Assembly (NCBI GenBank): GCA_964501815.1
Contig: CAZCUR010000055.1
Span: 1 to 17,307, forward strand
From: Geothermobacter sp964501815
GTDB lineage: Bacteria; Desulfobacterota; Desulfuromonadia; Desulfuromonadales; Geothermobacteraceae
Direction of reading: 5' to 3'
Length of the DNA stretch: 17,307 nt
Shown: positions 7,943 to 16,037 of the stretch, piece by piece
How the letters are laid out: the number at the start of each line of letters is the position of its first letter
Numbering within the stretch: the stretch's first letter is position 1
Position numbers and translations under genes: made by a program
Notes under the pieces: model-generated
The model's database searches: none
Told to the model about the DNA's origin: nothing
The model's input: the letters and a program-made list of their open reading frames with translations, nothing else

Positions 7943-9022
7943 ATGTACGACTTGACCTATGACGACATAGGTCCGGCGCGGGTGCTGCAGCTGTACGATC
8001 CCGCCATCCCCTTCCACGCCTGGCTGGTCATCGACAACACCGCCCGGGGCCCGGCACTGGGGGGTGTACGCATCCATCCCGAGGTCGCTGTTCACGAGGT
8101 TGCCCGGCTGGCGCGTACCATGACCTTCAAAAGCGCCGTCGCCGACCTGCCCCTTGGCGGCGGCAAGGCCGGAATCGCCTTCGACCCCAGGGACGACCGC
8201 ATCGAACAGGTGGTACGCCGCTTTGCCCGTCTGATCGCCGATATCTGTGACTACATTCCCGGCCCCGACATGGGGAGCAATGAAACCACCATGACCTGGA
8301 TTCGGCAGGAGACCGGGCGCGCCGTGGGACTGCCTTACGAACAGGGCGGCCTCCCCCTCGACCAGCTTGGAGCAACCGGCTACGGTCTCGCCGTCTGCGC
8401 CGAGGTCGCCTGTCGCCATATCGGCCTGCCGCTGCAGGGGGCCCGCGTCGCCATCCAGGGGTTCGGCAACGTCGGCAGCGCCGCGGCCCGCTTCCTCCAC
8501 GAACGCGGCGCCATAATCGTCGCCATCAGTGACCGTCAGGGGACGGCCTTTGCCGCCGACGGCATCAATCTCCGGGCGGCATTGGCGGCACGCGACCGGG
8601 GCGACAATCCGATCCAGGCGGCCGAAGGCGAACGGCTCGGACGCGACGACCTGTTCGGCCTGCCCTGCGACATCCTCATTCCGGCTGCCACGGCCGACGT
8701 CATCCGCGCCGACAATCAGCAGACCATCAGCGCCAAACTGGTCCTTGAGGGGGCCAATATTCCCGCCACAGCCGAAGCTGAAAGCCTGCTTGCCGAACGG
8801 GGCGTTCTGGTCGTGCCCGACTTCATCGCCAATGCCGGCGGCCTGATCATGGCCGAGGCCGAACATCGCGGCGCCAGTGAACAGCAGGCCTTTGCCGCCA
8901 TCGAGGACAAACTGCGCGCCAACACCGAACGCATTCTCACCCTCAGCCGCGACCAGCGGCAGCTTCCCCGGCAAACCGCCGAACAGCTCGCCCGGGAACG
9001 GGTGCTGGCGGCCATGCACTGA
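7943..9022 (+). CDS. Glu/Leu/Phe/Val-family amino-acid dehydrogenase (leucine-type likely)
   Basis: A 359-residue NAD(P)-dependent enzyme that would oxidatively deaminate an amino acid to its 2-oxoacid and ammonia. The substrate lysine lies in TFKSAV (K63), the catalytic lysine in LGGGKAGI (K75) and the conserved aspartate in GPDMGSNE (D109). The Rossmann dinucleotide motif GFGNVG is at 173-178; NAGGLIMAEAE is near the C-terminus. The short length (leucine dehydrogenases about 360, glutamate dehydrogenases about 420-450) and GGGK rather than GGAK favour the Leu/Phe/Val branch. The GPDMGSNE block is less typical, so substrate is not certain. The convergent 2-oxoacid dehydrogenase operon would consume the product of a branched-chain amino-acid dehydrogenase, which supports leucine/valine-type use as inference. 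The stop is four bases from the stop of the opposing E2 gene. Confidence 0.88.
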   Translation: MYDLTYDDIGPARVLQLYDPAIPFHAWLVIDNTARGPALGGVRIHPEVAVHEVARLARTMTFKSAVADLPLGGGKAGIAFDPRDDRIEQVVRRFARLIADICDYIPGPDMGSNETTMTWIRQETGRAVGLPYEQGGLPLDQLGATGYGLAVCAEVACRHIGLPLQGARVAIQGFGNVGSAAARFLHERGAIIVAISDRQGTAFAADGINLRAALAARDRGDNPIQAAEGERLGRDDLFGLPCDILIPAATADVIRADNQQTISAKLVLEGANIPATAEAESLLAERGVLVVPDFIANAGGLIMAEAEHRGASEQQAFAAIEDKLRANTERILTLSRDQRQLPRQTAEQLARERVLAAMH

Positions 9023-9026
9023 TGTC

Positions 9027-10247
9027 CTAGCGCAGACGGCTTAAAGCTCTGGTCGGGGTTTCAAACAAGGCCACCAGCCCGGACAGAAACCGGCTGGCCT
9101 CAGCGCCGTCAAGCACCCGATGATCGAAGGTAAGTGACAGGGGCAGCACCGGACGGATCTGCACCGCGCCTGCGACAACCCAGGGACGTTCGGCCAGGGC
9201 TCCGAAGCCGAGGATGCCGACATTGGGGTGGTTGAGTACCGGCGTGGCAAAGCGGGTGCCGAAGGCGCCGAAATTGGTCAGGGTGAAGGTACTGCCGGTC
9301 AGCTCCGCAGGGGTGAGCGCCCGCCGCCGCCCGCGCTCGGTCAACTGCTGCAGCTCCCCGGCCAGCTGCGCGATGCTTTTGTCCTGCACATCGCGCACAA
9401 CCGGCACCAGCAGCCCCTCGGGGCTGTCCAGGGCGATACCGAGATGCACGCTGCGGTGCAACCGGATCTGCCCGGCCTCTTCGTCCAGTTCGGCATTGAG
9501 GATCGGAAACTCGGCCAGCACCAGCTGGGTCAGCTTCATGAACAGGGGCAGGTAGGTCAAATGAACCCTGTCGGCCAGCTCAGTCGCCAGCTGCTGCTTC
9601 AGCGCCGCCAGCTCCCCGGCATCCGCCTCGGCGGTCACCGTCACCGGCACGGTGCGTTCCCACGCCTGCCTGAGGTGTTCGGCCACCCGCCGGCGCAGCC
9701 CGGCAAAGGGGATGACCTCGGTTTCGGAACCGGCGCTTTCTCCGGCGGCGCGCACATCCTGTTCCAGGATGCGCCCCTGGGGCCCCGTCCCATGAACCGT
9801 TGTCAGGTCAACCCCGAGCTCGCGCGCCAGCCGCCGCACCCGCGGCAACGCCTGCACAGAAACCGTCCCGGTTTTTTCCCGCGGCTGCCGCTGCGGTGCG
9901 GGCAATGGACCGCCTTCAGGCAAAACCCCGACGATACCGAAACTCTCGGGGCGCTCTGTCCCGGCACCTGCCTGTTCCTGCGGCTCTGGCGCCAATCCGT
10001 CGACCTGTTCCAGTTCGAGCAGGAGCGCGCCGACAGCGATCCGGTCGCCGACCTCGCCGCCCAGAGCGCTCACAATGCCACTTTTCGGGGTCGGCACCTC
10101 GACCAGGGCCTTGTCGGTTTCGATTTCGGCGATGACCTGGTGCTCTTCCACCCGGTCGCCGACAGCCACCTTCCAGGCGCGGATTTCCGCCTCGGTCACA
10201 CCTTCGCCGAGATCCGGAAGCAGGAACTGGTAGCGACTATCCGTCAC
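9027..10247 (-). CDS. pdhC: 2-oxoacid dehydrogenase complex E2, dihydrolipoamide acyltransferase
   Basis: A 406-residue E2 core subunit that transfers the acyl group from lipoate to CoA. One N-terminal lipoyl domain (about 4-82) carries the lipoylation lysine in ETDKALVEV (K46). After a Pro/Ala/Gln-rich linker comes a peripheral subunit-binding domain (about 131-167, PRVRRLARELGVDL, GTGPQGRI), then the catalytic domain (about 178-406) with the HRVLDG active-site motif (H376, D380). I chose GTG at 10247 because GAGGAGGTG lies seven bases upstream, inside the end of E1beta, and because VTDSRYQFLLPDLGEG starts the lipoyl fold. An ATG further upstream would add 17 Pro/Arg-rich residues and overlap E1beta more. 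Substrate may be pyruvate or branched-chain 2-oxoacids; the symbol reflects resemblance only. Confidence 0.9.
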   Translation of the reverse strand: MTDSRYQFLLPDLGEGVTEAEIRAWKVAVGDRVEEHQVIAEIETDKALVEVPTPKSGIVSALGGEVGDRIAVGALLLELEQVDGLAPEPQEQAGAGTERPESFGIVGVLPEGGPLPAPQRQPREKTGTVSVQALPRVRRLARELGVDLTTVHGTGPQGRILEQDVRAAGESAGSETEVIPFAGLRRRVAEHLRQAWERTVPVTVTAEADAGELAALKQQLATELADRVHLTYLPLFMKLTQLVLAEFPILNAELDEEAGQIRLHRSVHLGIALDSPEGLLVPVVRDVQDKSIAQLAGELQQLTERGRRRALTPAELTGSTFTLTNFGAFGTRFATPVLNHPNVGILGFGALAERPWVVAGAVQIRPVLPLSLTFDHRVLDGAEASRFLSGLVALFETPTRALSRLR

Positions 10248-11205
10248 TGGCGAGCACCTCCTCGATGGCTGCCGCGATCTGCCGGGCGGTGGGGACATTG
10301 TAATCCTCGAGCACCGGCAGGGGCGTCACCACGTCGCAGCCGGTCACCCTGCGGATGGGCGCGCGCAGATGCCAGATGGCATCCTCGGCCACCGTGGCGG
10401 CGATCTCCGCACCGAACCCCGCCGTCTGGGGGGCTTCGTGCACGATCACCAGCCGGCCGGTGCGCTGAACCGAATCGAGCACGGTGGCGAAATCACAGGG
10501 AGAGAGCGTCATCAGGTCGACGACTTCGGCATCATAGGGTTCGGCGGCGCGCAGCGCCTTTTCCAGCATGCTGCCCCAGGCCACCACAGTCACATCGGCT
10601 CCGGCGCGGGCAATGCGCGCCCGTCCCAGTTCGACCGGCAGCGGCCCTTCGGGGACCTCTTCGCGCAGCAGCCGGTACAACCGGGTCGGCTCGAGAAAAA
10701 GGACCGGATCCGGATCAGCAATGGCCGCCTGCAGCAGCCCCTTGGCGTAGTAGGGGCTGGCCGGCACGACCACCTTCAGGCCGGGCATGTGACAAAAGAG
10801 CGCCTCGCTGCTCTCTTCGTGCAGTTCCGGCGCTTTCACCCCGCCGCCGTATGGGGTGCGCACCACCAGGGGGCAATGCAGCTGGCCGCGACTACGGCTG
10901 CGCAACCGGCTGGCGTGACTGAACAGCTGCTCCACGGCCCCGTAGAGAAAGCCGAGAAACTGGATTTCCGCCACCGGTTTCAGTCCGTAGGCGGCCATGC
11001 CGATGGCGACCCCGACAATGGCCGATTCCGACAAGGGCGTATCGATGACCCGCTGGTCGCCGAACTGTTCGAACAGGCCGTCCGTCACCCGGAAGACCCC
11101 GCCGTCACGGCCGACATCCTCGCCCAGAACCACAACCGTCTCATCGGCGGCCATCGCCTCGCGCAGAGCCAGATTGATGGCTTCGACCATGTTCAGTTCA
11201 GCCAT
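10237..11205 (-). CDS. pdhB: 2-oxoacid dehydrogenase E1 component, beta subunit
   Basis: A 322-residue transketolase-like beta subunit, the normal length. It pairs with E1alpha to decarboxylate a 2-oxoacid on thiamine diphosphate. Conserved blocks are NMVEAINLALREAM, LGEDVGRDGGVFRVTDGL, VIDTPLSESAIVGVAIGMA, RTPYGGGVKAPELHEESSEA and the C-terminal VIVHEAPQTAGFGAEIA. Overall it resembles Bacillus-type PdhB closely, which favours pyruvate, but branched-chain 2-oxoacid E1beta subunits look alike. The ATG at 11205 overlaps the E1alpha stop by eight bases and is preceded by a GGGAG site. Its 3' end overlaps E2 (stop 10237-10239, E2 start 10247). The three genes are evidently one operon. Confidence 0.93.
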   Translation of the reverse strand: MAELNMVEAINLALREAMAADETVVVLGEDVGRDGGVFRVTDGLFEQFGDQRVIDTPLSESAIVGVAIGMAAYGLKPVAEIQFLGFLYGAVEQLFSHASRLRSRSRGQLHCPLVVRTPYGGGVKAPELHEESSEALFCHMPGLKVVVPASPYYAKGLLQAAIADPDPVLFLEPTRLYRLLREEVPEGPLPVELGRARIARAGADVTVVAWGSMLEKALRAAEPYDAEVVDLMTLSPCDFATVLDSVQRTGRLVIVHEAPQTAGFGAEIAATVAEDAIWHLRAPIRRVTGCDVVTPLPVLEDYNVPTARQIAAAIEEVLASDG

Positions 11206-12262
11206 GGTCCAACTCCCTGAGCTGGCGTACTTGCCGGGGGCTCAGCTCGGCGAGGGTATAGCGGAAGATATCCGCGGCTGATGGCGACGGAGCGGCCTCT
11301 TCACGCGCTACCGCCCGGTCGAGCCGGGCTGTGAACTCGGCCTCGGCTTCGGCCTGCCGGGCCTCATCCCAAAGACCGTTGCGCTCCAGCAAAAGACGCA
11401 TGCGCTTGAGCGGATCCCTGGCCTGCCACTTTTCCACCTCGGCCGGATCACGGTACCGGCGGGCGTCATCAGCCGTGGTATGGTCGGCCAACCGATAGGT
11501 TTCGCATTCGATCAGACTCGGTCCGCCTCCTTCGCGCGCCCGTTTGAGCGCCTGGCTGGCCGCCTTGTAGACCGCCAGCACGTCGTTGCCGTCGACCTGA
11601 ATGCCGGGAATGCCATAGGCAATGGCCTTTTGCGCCAGGGTACGGGAGGCGGTTTGCCGGTCACGCGGGATGGAGATGGCCCACTGGTTGTTCTGAATGA
11701 TGAAGACCACCGGTGCCTGAAAGACCCCGGCCATGTTGAGGCCCTCGTGAAAATCGCCTTTTGAGGTGCCGCCGTCGCCGAAGTAGCAGGCCACAGCCAC
11801 CGGATCCTCGCGGTAGCGGGCCGCCATGGCCAGGCCGACGGCGTGCGGGATGTGGGTCCCCACGGCAATGCAGATGGGAAAGATGTGCAGGCCTTCGGGA
11901 CAGAGCAGGCCGCGCTCGTCACCGTTCCAGTACTGGTAGATTTCCGAAAGGGGATAACCGAGGGTGATGAAAACGCCGAGTTCCCGAAAAGCCGGGACCA
12001 GCCAATCCGATGTCTGCAGGGCCAGGGCGCTGCCGACCTGGCTCGCCTCCTGACCGAGGACCGACGGGTAGGTTCCCAGGCGCCCCTCGCGCTGCAGCTG
12101 CAGGGCACGCTGGTCGAACATCCGGGTCAGGAGCATCATCCGGTACATCCTGACCAGGCCGGCGTCATCGACATCCGGCATCAGCCGTTCGTCCACCTGT
12201 CCCTGGGTATCGAGGATTTCAAGGCGGGCGACGGCAAAGGAGGCAACTGTCCTCTTGGGCAT
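11198..12262 (-). CDS. pdhA: 2-oxoacid dehydrogenase E1 component, alpha subunit (PdhA-like)
   Basis: A 354-residue thiamine-diphosphate-dependent alpha subunit. Conserved features are GTYPSVLGQEASQVGSALAL, PEGLHIFPICIAVGTHIPHA, the ThDP/Mg motif GDGGTSKGDFHEGLNMAGVF ending in NN, TLAQKAIAYGIPGIQVDGND and a DHTTADDARRYR loop. These match the Bacillus/Geobacillus PdhA type better than the long single-chain AceE type. Substrate could be pyruvate or a branched-chain 2-oxoacid; the facing amino-acid dehydrogenase makes the latter attractive. The ATG at 12262 has a GGAAAGG purine tract upstream. It is first in an operon with E1beta and E2 behind a recognisable promoter. No E3 gene lies in the window, so lipoamide dehydrogenase must be supplied elsewhere. 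Confidence 0.92.
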   Translation of the reverse strand: MPKRTVASFAVARLEILDTQGQVDERLMPDVDDAGLVRMYRMMLLTRMFDQRALQLQREGRLGTYPSVLGQEASQVGSALALQTSDWLVPAFRELGVFITLGYPLSEIYQYWNGDERGLLCPEGLHIFPICIAVGTHIPHAVGLAMAARYREDPVAVACYFGDGGTSKGDFHEGLNMAGVFQAPVVFIIQNNQWAISIPRDRQTASRTLAQKAIAYGIPGIQVDGNDVLAVYKAASQALKRAREGGGPSLIECETYRLADHTTADDARRYRDPAEVEKWQARDPLKRMRLLLERNGLWDEARQAEAEAEFTARLDRAVAREEAAPSPSAADIFRYTLAELSPRQVRQLRELDHG

Positions 12263-12323
12263 CCGTCGACCCTTTCCAGGGCCGCATCCTCACGCCTGCG
12301 GGCGGACTCGCGACCCTGCTATC

Positions 12324-12352
12324 AGTCTATCGGAGCCCGGTCCGGCGGTCAA
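12324..12352 (-). promoter_or_regulatory. Sigma-70-type promoter of the E1alpha-E1beta-E2 operon
   Basis: On the minus strand TTGACC (12352-12347, 5/6), a 17-bp spacer and TAGACT (12329-12324, 4/6) form a well-spaced promoter. The predicted start near 12317 leaves a leader of about 55 nt before the ATG at 12262. The -35 box lies just past the 3' end of the CYTH gene. Confidence 0.5.
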
Positions 12353-12364
12353 ACCACCGTCGGT

Positions 12365-13033
12365 TCAGTCGCCCTTGCCCCAGGTTTTCCAGGGATGCTG
12401 GCTGAGCCAGGCGTTGCTGTAGCGGTGATCGCCGGTGACCTCGAGTCCGACCCAACCGGGACGGTCGAATCGCTGGTCAGGTTTGTCCAGCTCGACCTCT
12501 GCCAGCACCAGACCGGCATTGTCGCCGAGAAACTCATCGACCTCCCAGACCAGACCGTCGACCTCGATCCGGTAGCGAACCTTTTCGATCTGCGGCTGCA
12601 GACAGAGGTGATCAAGCAGGTAGCGCGCCTGCTTGCCGGGTATGGCGTATTCGAACTCGGGCCGGACCGGCCCCTCGGAACGGCCCTTGATGGTCAGAAA
12701 ACCTTTCTTTCCTGTCAGGCGAACCCGTACGGTCCGGTCCGGATCGACGCTCAGGTATCCCTGCCGGGTATAGACACCGTCTCCCCGGCCGCGCCAGCCG
12801 TCACCGGCGACCAGAAACTTGCGTTCAATTTCAAAACGGGCGCCTTTGATCCTGGCCGCCTTTTTCCCCTTGTCTGAGCCGGCCTTTTTCTCCTCGGACC
12901 CGTCCGTCGCCTCGTGCATGGCCACAGGCAGGCAGACATGGTCTTTTTTCGCGGTCATGGCCCGACAGCGGCCGCAGATATAACGCGCCTCGTTTTCACT
13001 GACTTCGGAAATGCCTTTGCGGCACTGACCCAT
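12365..13033 (-). CDS. Zinc-ribbon-like N-terminus fused to a CYTH (triphosphate tunnel) domain
   Basis: A 222-residue protein. Residues 1-36 hold four cysteines (C4, C20, C23, C34; CGRC and DHVC) in a probable small zinc ribbon. A Lys/Glu/Ser-rich linker (about 40-64) follows, then a CYTH domain from about 66 on. The CYTH signature ExExK is E68-I-E70-R-K72. Further tunnel-lining charges are RVR (103-105), K116, EFE (126-128), KVRYR (151-155), WEVDEF (163-168) and AEVEL (178-182). Family members hydrolyse inorganic triphosphate or act on other triphosphates; a few are adenylate cyclases. The ATG at 13033 is preceded by GAGGAG. It is divergent from the sigma-54 activator and upstream of the E1alpha operon, which has its own promoter. 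The zinc-ribbon addition is unusual for CYTH proteins. Confidence 0.85.
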   Translation of the reverse strand: MGQCRKGISEVSENEARYICGRCRAMTAKKDHVCLPVAMHEATDGSEEKKAGSDKGKKAARIKGARFEIERKFLVAGDGWRGRGDGVYTRQGYLSVDPDRTVRVRLTGKKGFLTIKGRSEGPVRPEFEYAIPGKQARYLLDHLCLQPQIEKVRYRIEVDGLVWEVDEFLGDNAGLVLAEVELDKPDQRFDRPGWVGLEVTGDHRYSNAWLSQHPWKTWGKGD

Positions 13034-13067
13034 GGTGCAGTCTCCTCAGGTTTGAATCAACGGCCAA

Positions 13068-13097
13068 ATCTTACTACAAAGGTCAACTATTTGCCAG
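13068..13097 (-). promoter_or_regulatory. Possible promoter of the zinc-ribbon/CYTH gene
   Basis: On the minus strand CTGGCA (13097-13092), an 18-bp spacer and TAAGAT (13073-13068), each 4/6 to consensus, would start transcription near 13061, giving a leader of about 28 nt with the GAGGAG ribosome site. This is a modest match in a short AT-richer divergent spacer. Confidence 0.3.
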
Positions 13098-13115
13098 TCC
13101 CATCCGCTTTCCGCC

Positions 13116-13144
13116 TTGACAGCCCTAGGCCCCGTCGACATACT
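13116..13144 (+). promoter_or_regulatory. Sigma-70-type promoter of the GAF/sigma-54 activator gene
   Basis: A perfect TTGACA (13116-13121), a 17-bp spacer and CATACT (13139-13144, 4/6). The predicted transcription start lies near 13151, after the ATG at 13148. That argues the true start codon is the GTG at 13178, which has GGAG at 13168-13171. Confidence 0.55.
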
Positions 13145-13177
13145 CACATGAGTAATATTTCAACTCTGGAGCCGACC

Positions 13178-15994
13178 GTGACCACCCACATGTCTGCCAG
13201 ACTTGAGGACATCCGCGCCAAACTGCTCGGCTACGGCAAGGAGAACCTCGAAGACATCCTCCATTTGATGCTTGATGCCGCCGCCCTGGTGGGCGGCCAG
13301 GGCCGGGCGCGCATTTACCTTGAGGACCTGACAGCAGGCCGTCTCACCTGTGCCGCCGCGGCCGGCCCCCACGCCGACGAACTGAAAAAGCGCTCCTTTC
13401 CCCTTAACAGCGACGACTTTGTTGTTTCCCGGGTCTATGTTTCCCAGCAGCCCGCCCTGGTGAGCACCCGGGGGCAACTTCCCAGCACTACGGCACGCAG
13501 CCTCGCGGGTGAATACGGCATTGAAGCCACCTGCCAGCTGCCCATTATCCACCGGGGCCGGGCGATCGGCGTCCTCTGCCTCGACGCCGGGCGCTCCAGC
13601 AAACTTCCTGACGAGGGCCAGGTCGCCACCCTGCGACGCTTTCTCGAACAGTGCGCCGAAGCCCTGGACCAGGCGCGCAAACATCATCAGCAGATTCTCC
13701 TGGCAAAGGAGGTCGATTCGGCCAAGGCCCAGCAGGCGGCCATGTTCATGATGCGTTCGGCGGTGCGACTGATCGACAAGCTCACCCTGGCTTCGGTCCT
13801 GGTTCCAGGAACCACAGAAGAGGGCGGCAGCTACCTTGAAGTGCTCGCCTCCTGGTCGCCCGACAAGGAGATCAAACGTCGCTACGAGGCTGAACGTCAA
13901 ATCGAACTGGCCTCGGGGCATTCGCTGCTGTCCCGCTACATCGACCGGGACGGCGTCATCAGCGACGACCGGTTGCTGCACCCCATCTATATCGAGGACC
14001 TGCCGCGCCAGGAGCTGCAAAAACAATATCTCACCGAACAGATGGGGCTGCAGTCCCTCTACGTGGTACCACGCTACCATGCCCGCACCCGCAGGATCTC
14101 CTGTCTGGTCAACTATTACACCTCCGAAGCCTACAGTTTCAGTGCCTTCGAACGGGGGCTGCTCGAAGCCCATGCCGAAATGGCGGAACGGGTGATCCAG
14201 GAAATCGGTGGTGAACATCTGGAAATCCAGGTTTTGTCGGAGATCAACACCCTGCTGCAGGAAAGCACCTCAGGCCTGCAACCCTTTCTTGCCGGTGTCC
14301 TCTCCCGCGCCGCCGAACTGATCGGCGCCGACACGGGCAGTATCGCCCTGGTGCGGGAACTCGATGGCCACCCCTGGCTGGTCGTTGAGGAAACAAACGG
14401 GCGCCTTGTCGGCGCCAAGATCAAGGAATGGCTGAAAAAGAACATTCCGCCCATCAAGGTCGGCGGTGAGGAACTGCCTCCTGAGGAGCGCAGTCTTACG
14501 GGACTGGCAGCGGCCACCGGGACGGTTCAAATCATCGACGACACCATGGAGATCGGACCGACAGGCGGCTTCTACCGCATGATTACCCCCGATATCCGCA
14601 GCGAACTGGCCGTTCCGGTGCTGCACGAAGACCGGGTGCTGGCGGTCATCTGCCTCGACTCGCTGAAACCGAATTATTTTACCGAAGAGCACCGACGCAT
14701 CCTGCAGATCATCCAGCGCCTGATCTCCCGACACATTTTCGATCTGCTGCGCATCGAACAGCTCACCAGCGAAGTGGAGCAACTGCGCAGCGATGTCGGC
14801 TACCGCGATCCGAAAGTCAGCTCCTACCGGCTCGGCAACATCATCGGCAACGCCCCCAGCGCCCGCCGTATCGTGCAGTTCATCGAGCAGGTCACACCGC
14901 CGATATTCAGTCGCATGAGCCTGTGGCACCAGCGCGATGTTGAAGAAGCCACCCTGGGCCTGCCCTCCATCCTGATCACCGGTGAAACCGGCAGCGGCAA
15001 GGAATTCATTTTCAACAACATCTTCTCACGTCTGAACGAAATGTACCGGGAACGTTTCGGCCCCCGCCGGGAGTTGCCGGTGAAAAAATCCAACATCGCC
15101 GCCTACAGCGGCGATCTGACCTATTCCGAACTGTTCGGCCACAAAAAAGGCGCCTTCACCGGCGCCCATACCGACCGTATCGGCATTCTGGAAGAAGCCC
15201 ACGGCGGCGTCGTCTTTCTCGACGAAATCGGTGACGCCGACCCCAAAACCCAGGTCCAGCTGCTGCGCTTTCTCGACAACGGCGGTTTTGTGCGTCTGGG
15301 TGAAAACCAGACCCGTTACGCCCGCGTTCTGCTGGTCGCCGCCACCAACAAGGATCTGGGCGAACTGATCCGCCAGGGACGGTTTCGCGAAGATTTGTAC
15401 CACCGGCTTTCCGAACTGACCCTGGAAGTGCCCAGCCTCAACCAGCGCCGCGAGGACATCCCGGACTTGGCCGTCCATTTCCTCGGCCGGCTCTACCGGA
15501 TTTATCGCCGCCCCGACGAACCCGAACAGCCTCCCGGCATCACCCATGACGCCGCCCAAAGGCTGGCCACCCACCACTACACCGGCAACATCCGCGAATT
15601 ACGCAGCATCCTGGTGCGCGCCCTGTTTTTCCGTAACGGACACCGTATCGATGCCGCCGCCATCGACGCCGCTATCGGAGCCACCGGGCGCTTTACCACC
15701 CGACCGCCCGCTGCCGGCGGCTATCAGCAAACCCTTGCCGCCGATATCCTGGACCGGATCGCATCGGGCGAGGCGACCTTTTGGGACGCCGTCTATCAGC
15801 CTTACAGCGCCAAAGAGCTCACCCGGGAAACGGTGCTGGAACTGATTGCCCAGGCCCGCAGCCGCGGCGCCCGCACCATGCCGCAACTGGCACGCCTGCT
15901 GCGGGCCTGCGATCCGGCCGGCAGCGATGCCGACGAGCGCAAGGTCTTTTATCGTTTCAAAAACTTCCTCTACAAAACCGTCCGGATTACCTGA
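13178..15994 (+). CDS. Sigma-54-dependent transcriptional activator with multiple GAF-like domains
   Basis: A protein of about 938 residues. Three GAF-like sensory segments occupy roughly 8-170, 180-350 and 355-520 (for example LPIIHRGRAIGVLCLDAG and LAVPVLHEDRVLAVICLDS). A sigma-54 AAA+ domain follows: Walker A GETGSGKE (602-609), ELFGHKKGAFTGA with the sigma-54 contact loop GAFTGA at 658-663, Walker B VVFLDEIGD (678-686) and an arginine-finger region REDLYHRL. GAFTGA marks it as a true sigma-54 activator that remodels the closed promoter complex using ATP. The C-terminus lacks an obvious Fis-type helix-turn-helix and ends in FYRFKNFLYKTVRIT. I chose GTG 13178, with GGAG six bases upstream and the promoter at 13116-13144. 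ATG 13148 (10 residues longer) and ATG 13190 are alternatives. The absence of a receiver domain implies ligand or partner sensing through the GAF domains. Confidence 0.88.
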   Translation: MTTHMSARLEDIRAKLLGYGKENLEDILHLMLDAAALVGGQGRARIYLEDLTAGRLTCAAAAGPHADELKKRSFPLNSDDFVVSRVYVSQQPALVSTRGQLPSTTARSLAGEYGIEATCQLPIIHRGRAIGVLCLDAGRSSKLPDEGQVATLRRFLEQCAEALDQARKHHQQILLAKEVDSAKAQQAAMFMMRSAVRLIDKLTLASVLVPGTTEEGGSYLEVLASWSPDKEIKRRYEAERQIELASGHSLLSRYIDRDGVISDDRLLHPIYIEDLPRQELQKQYLTEQMGLQSLYVVPRYHARTRRISCLVNYYTSEAYSFSAFERGLLEAHAEMAERVIQEIGGEHLEIQVLSEINTLLQESTSGLQPFLAGVLSRAAELIGADTGSIALVRELDGHPWLVVEETNGRLVGAKIKEWLKKNIPPIKVGGEELPPEERSLTGLAAATGTVQIIDDTMEIGPTGGFYRMITPDIRSELAVPVLHEDRVLAVICLDSLKPNYFTEEHRRILQIIQRLISRHIFDLLRIEQLTSEVEQLRSDVGYRDPKVSSYRLGNIIGNAPSARRIVQFIEQVTPPIFSRMSLWHQRDVEEATLGLPSILITGETGSGKEFIFNNIFSRLNEMYRERFGPRRELPVKKSNIAAYSGDLTYSELFGHKKGAFTGAHTDRIGILEEAHGGVVFLDEIGDADPKTQVQLLRFLDNGGFVRLGENQTRYARVLLVAATNKDLGELIRQGRFREDLYHRLSELTLEVPSLNQRREDIPDLAVHFLGRLYRIYRRPDEPEQPPGITHDAAQRLATHHYTGNIRELRSILVRALFFRNGHRIDAAAIDAAIGATGRFTTRPPAAGGYQQTLAADILDRIASGEATFWDAVYQPYSAKELTRETVLELIAQARSRGARTMPQLARLLRACDPAGSDADERKVFYRFKNFLYKTVRIT

Positions 15995-16008
15995 GCCACA
16001 GCACCCGT

Positions 16009-16037
16009 TTGACACCCCCCTGTCGAACTATTACCAT
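16009..16037 (+). promoter_or_regulatory. Possible promoter for the small membrane protein gene
   Basis: A perfect TTGACA (16009-16014), a 17-bp spacer and TACCAT (16032-16037, 4/6). It lies just after the sigma-54 activator stop and would give a leader of about 135 nt. A second, weaker candidate is closer: TTCATC (16112-16117), 17 bp, TAGACT (16135-16140). I cannot choose between them. Confidence 0.4.

Noticed and set aside
9228..10922. 564-codon plus-strand open frame opposite the E2/E1beta genes
   Set aside because: Arg/Pro/Gly-rich shadow with no domain, while the minus strand carries intact lipoyl, E2 and E1beta motifs.
13084..13099. Sigma-54-like TGGCAAATAGTTGAC on the minus strand ahead of the CYTH gene
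   Set aside because: The TTG half is one base too close and the -12 GC is absent; a weak sigma-70 site explains the region as well.
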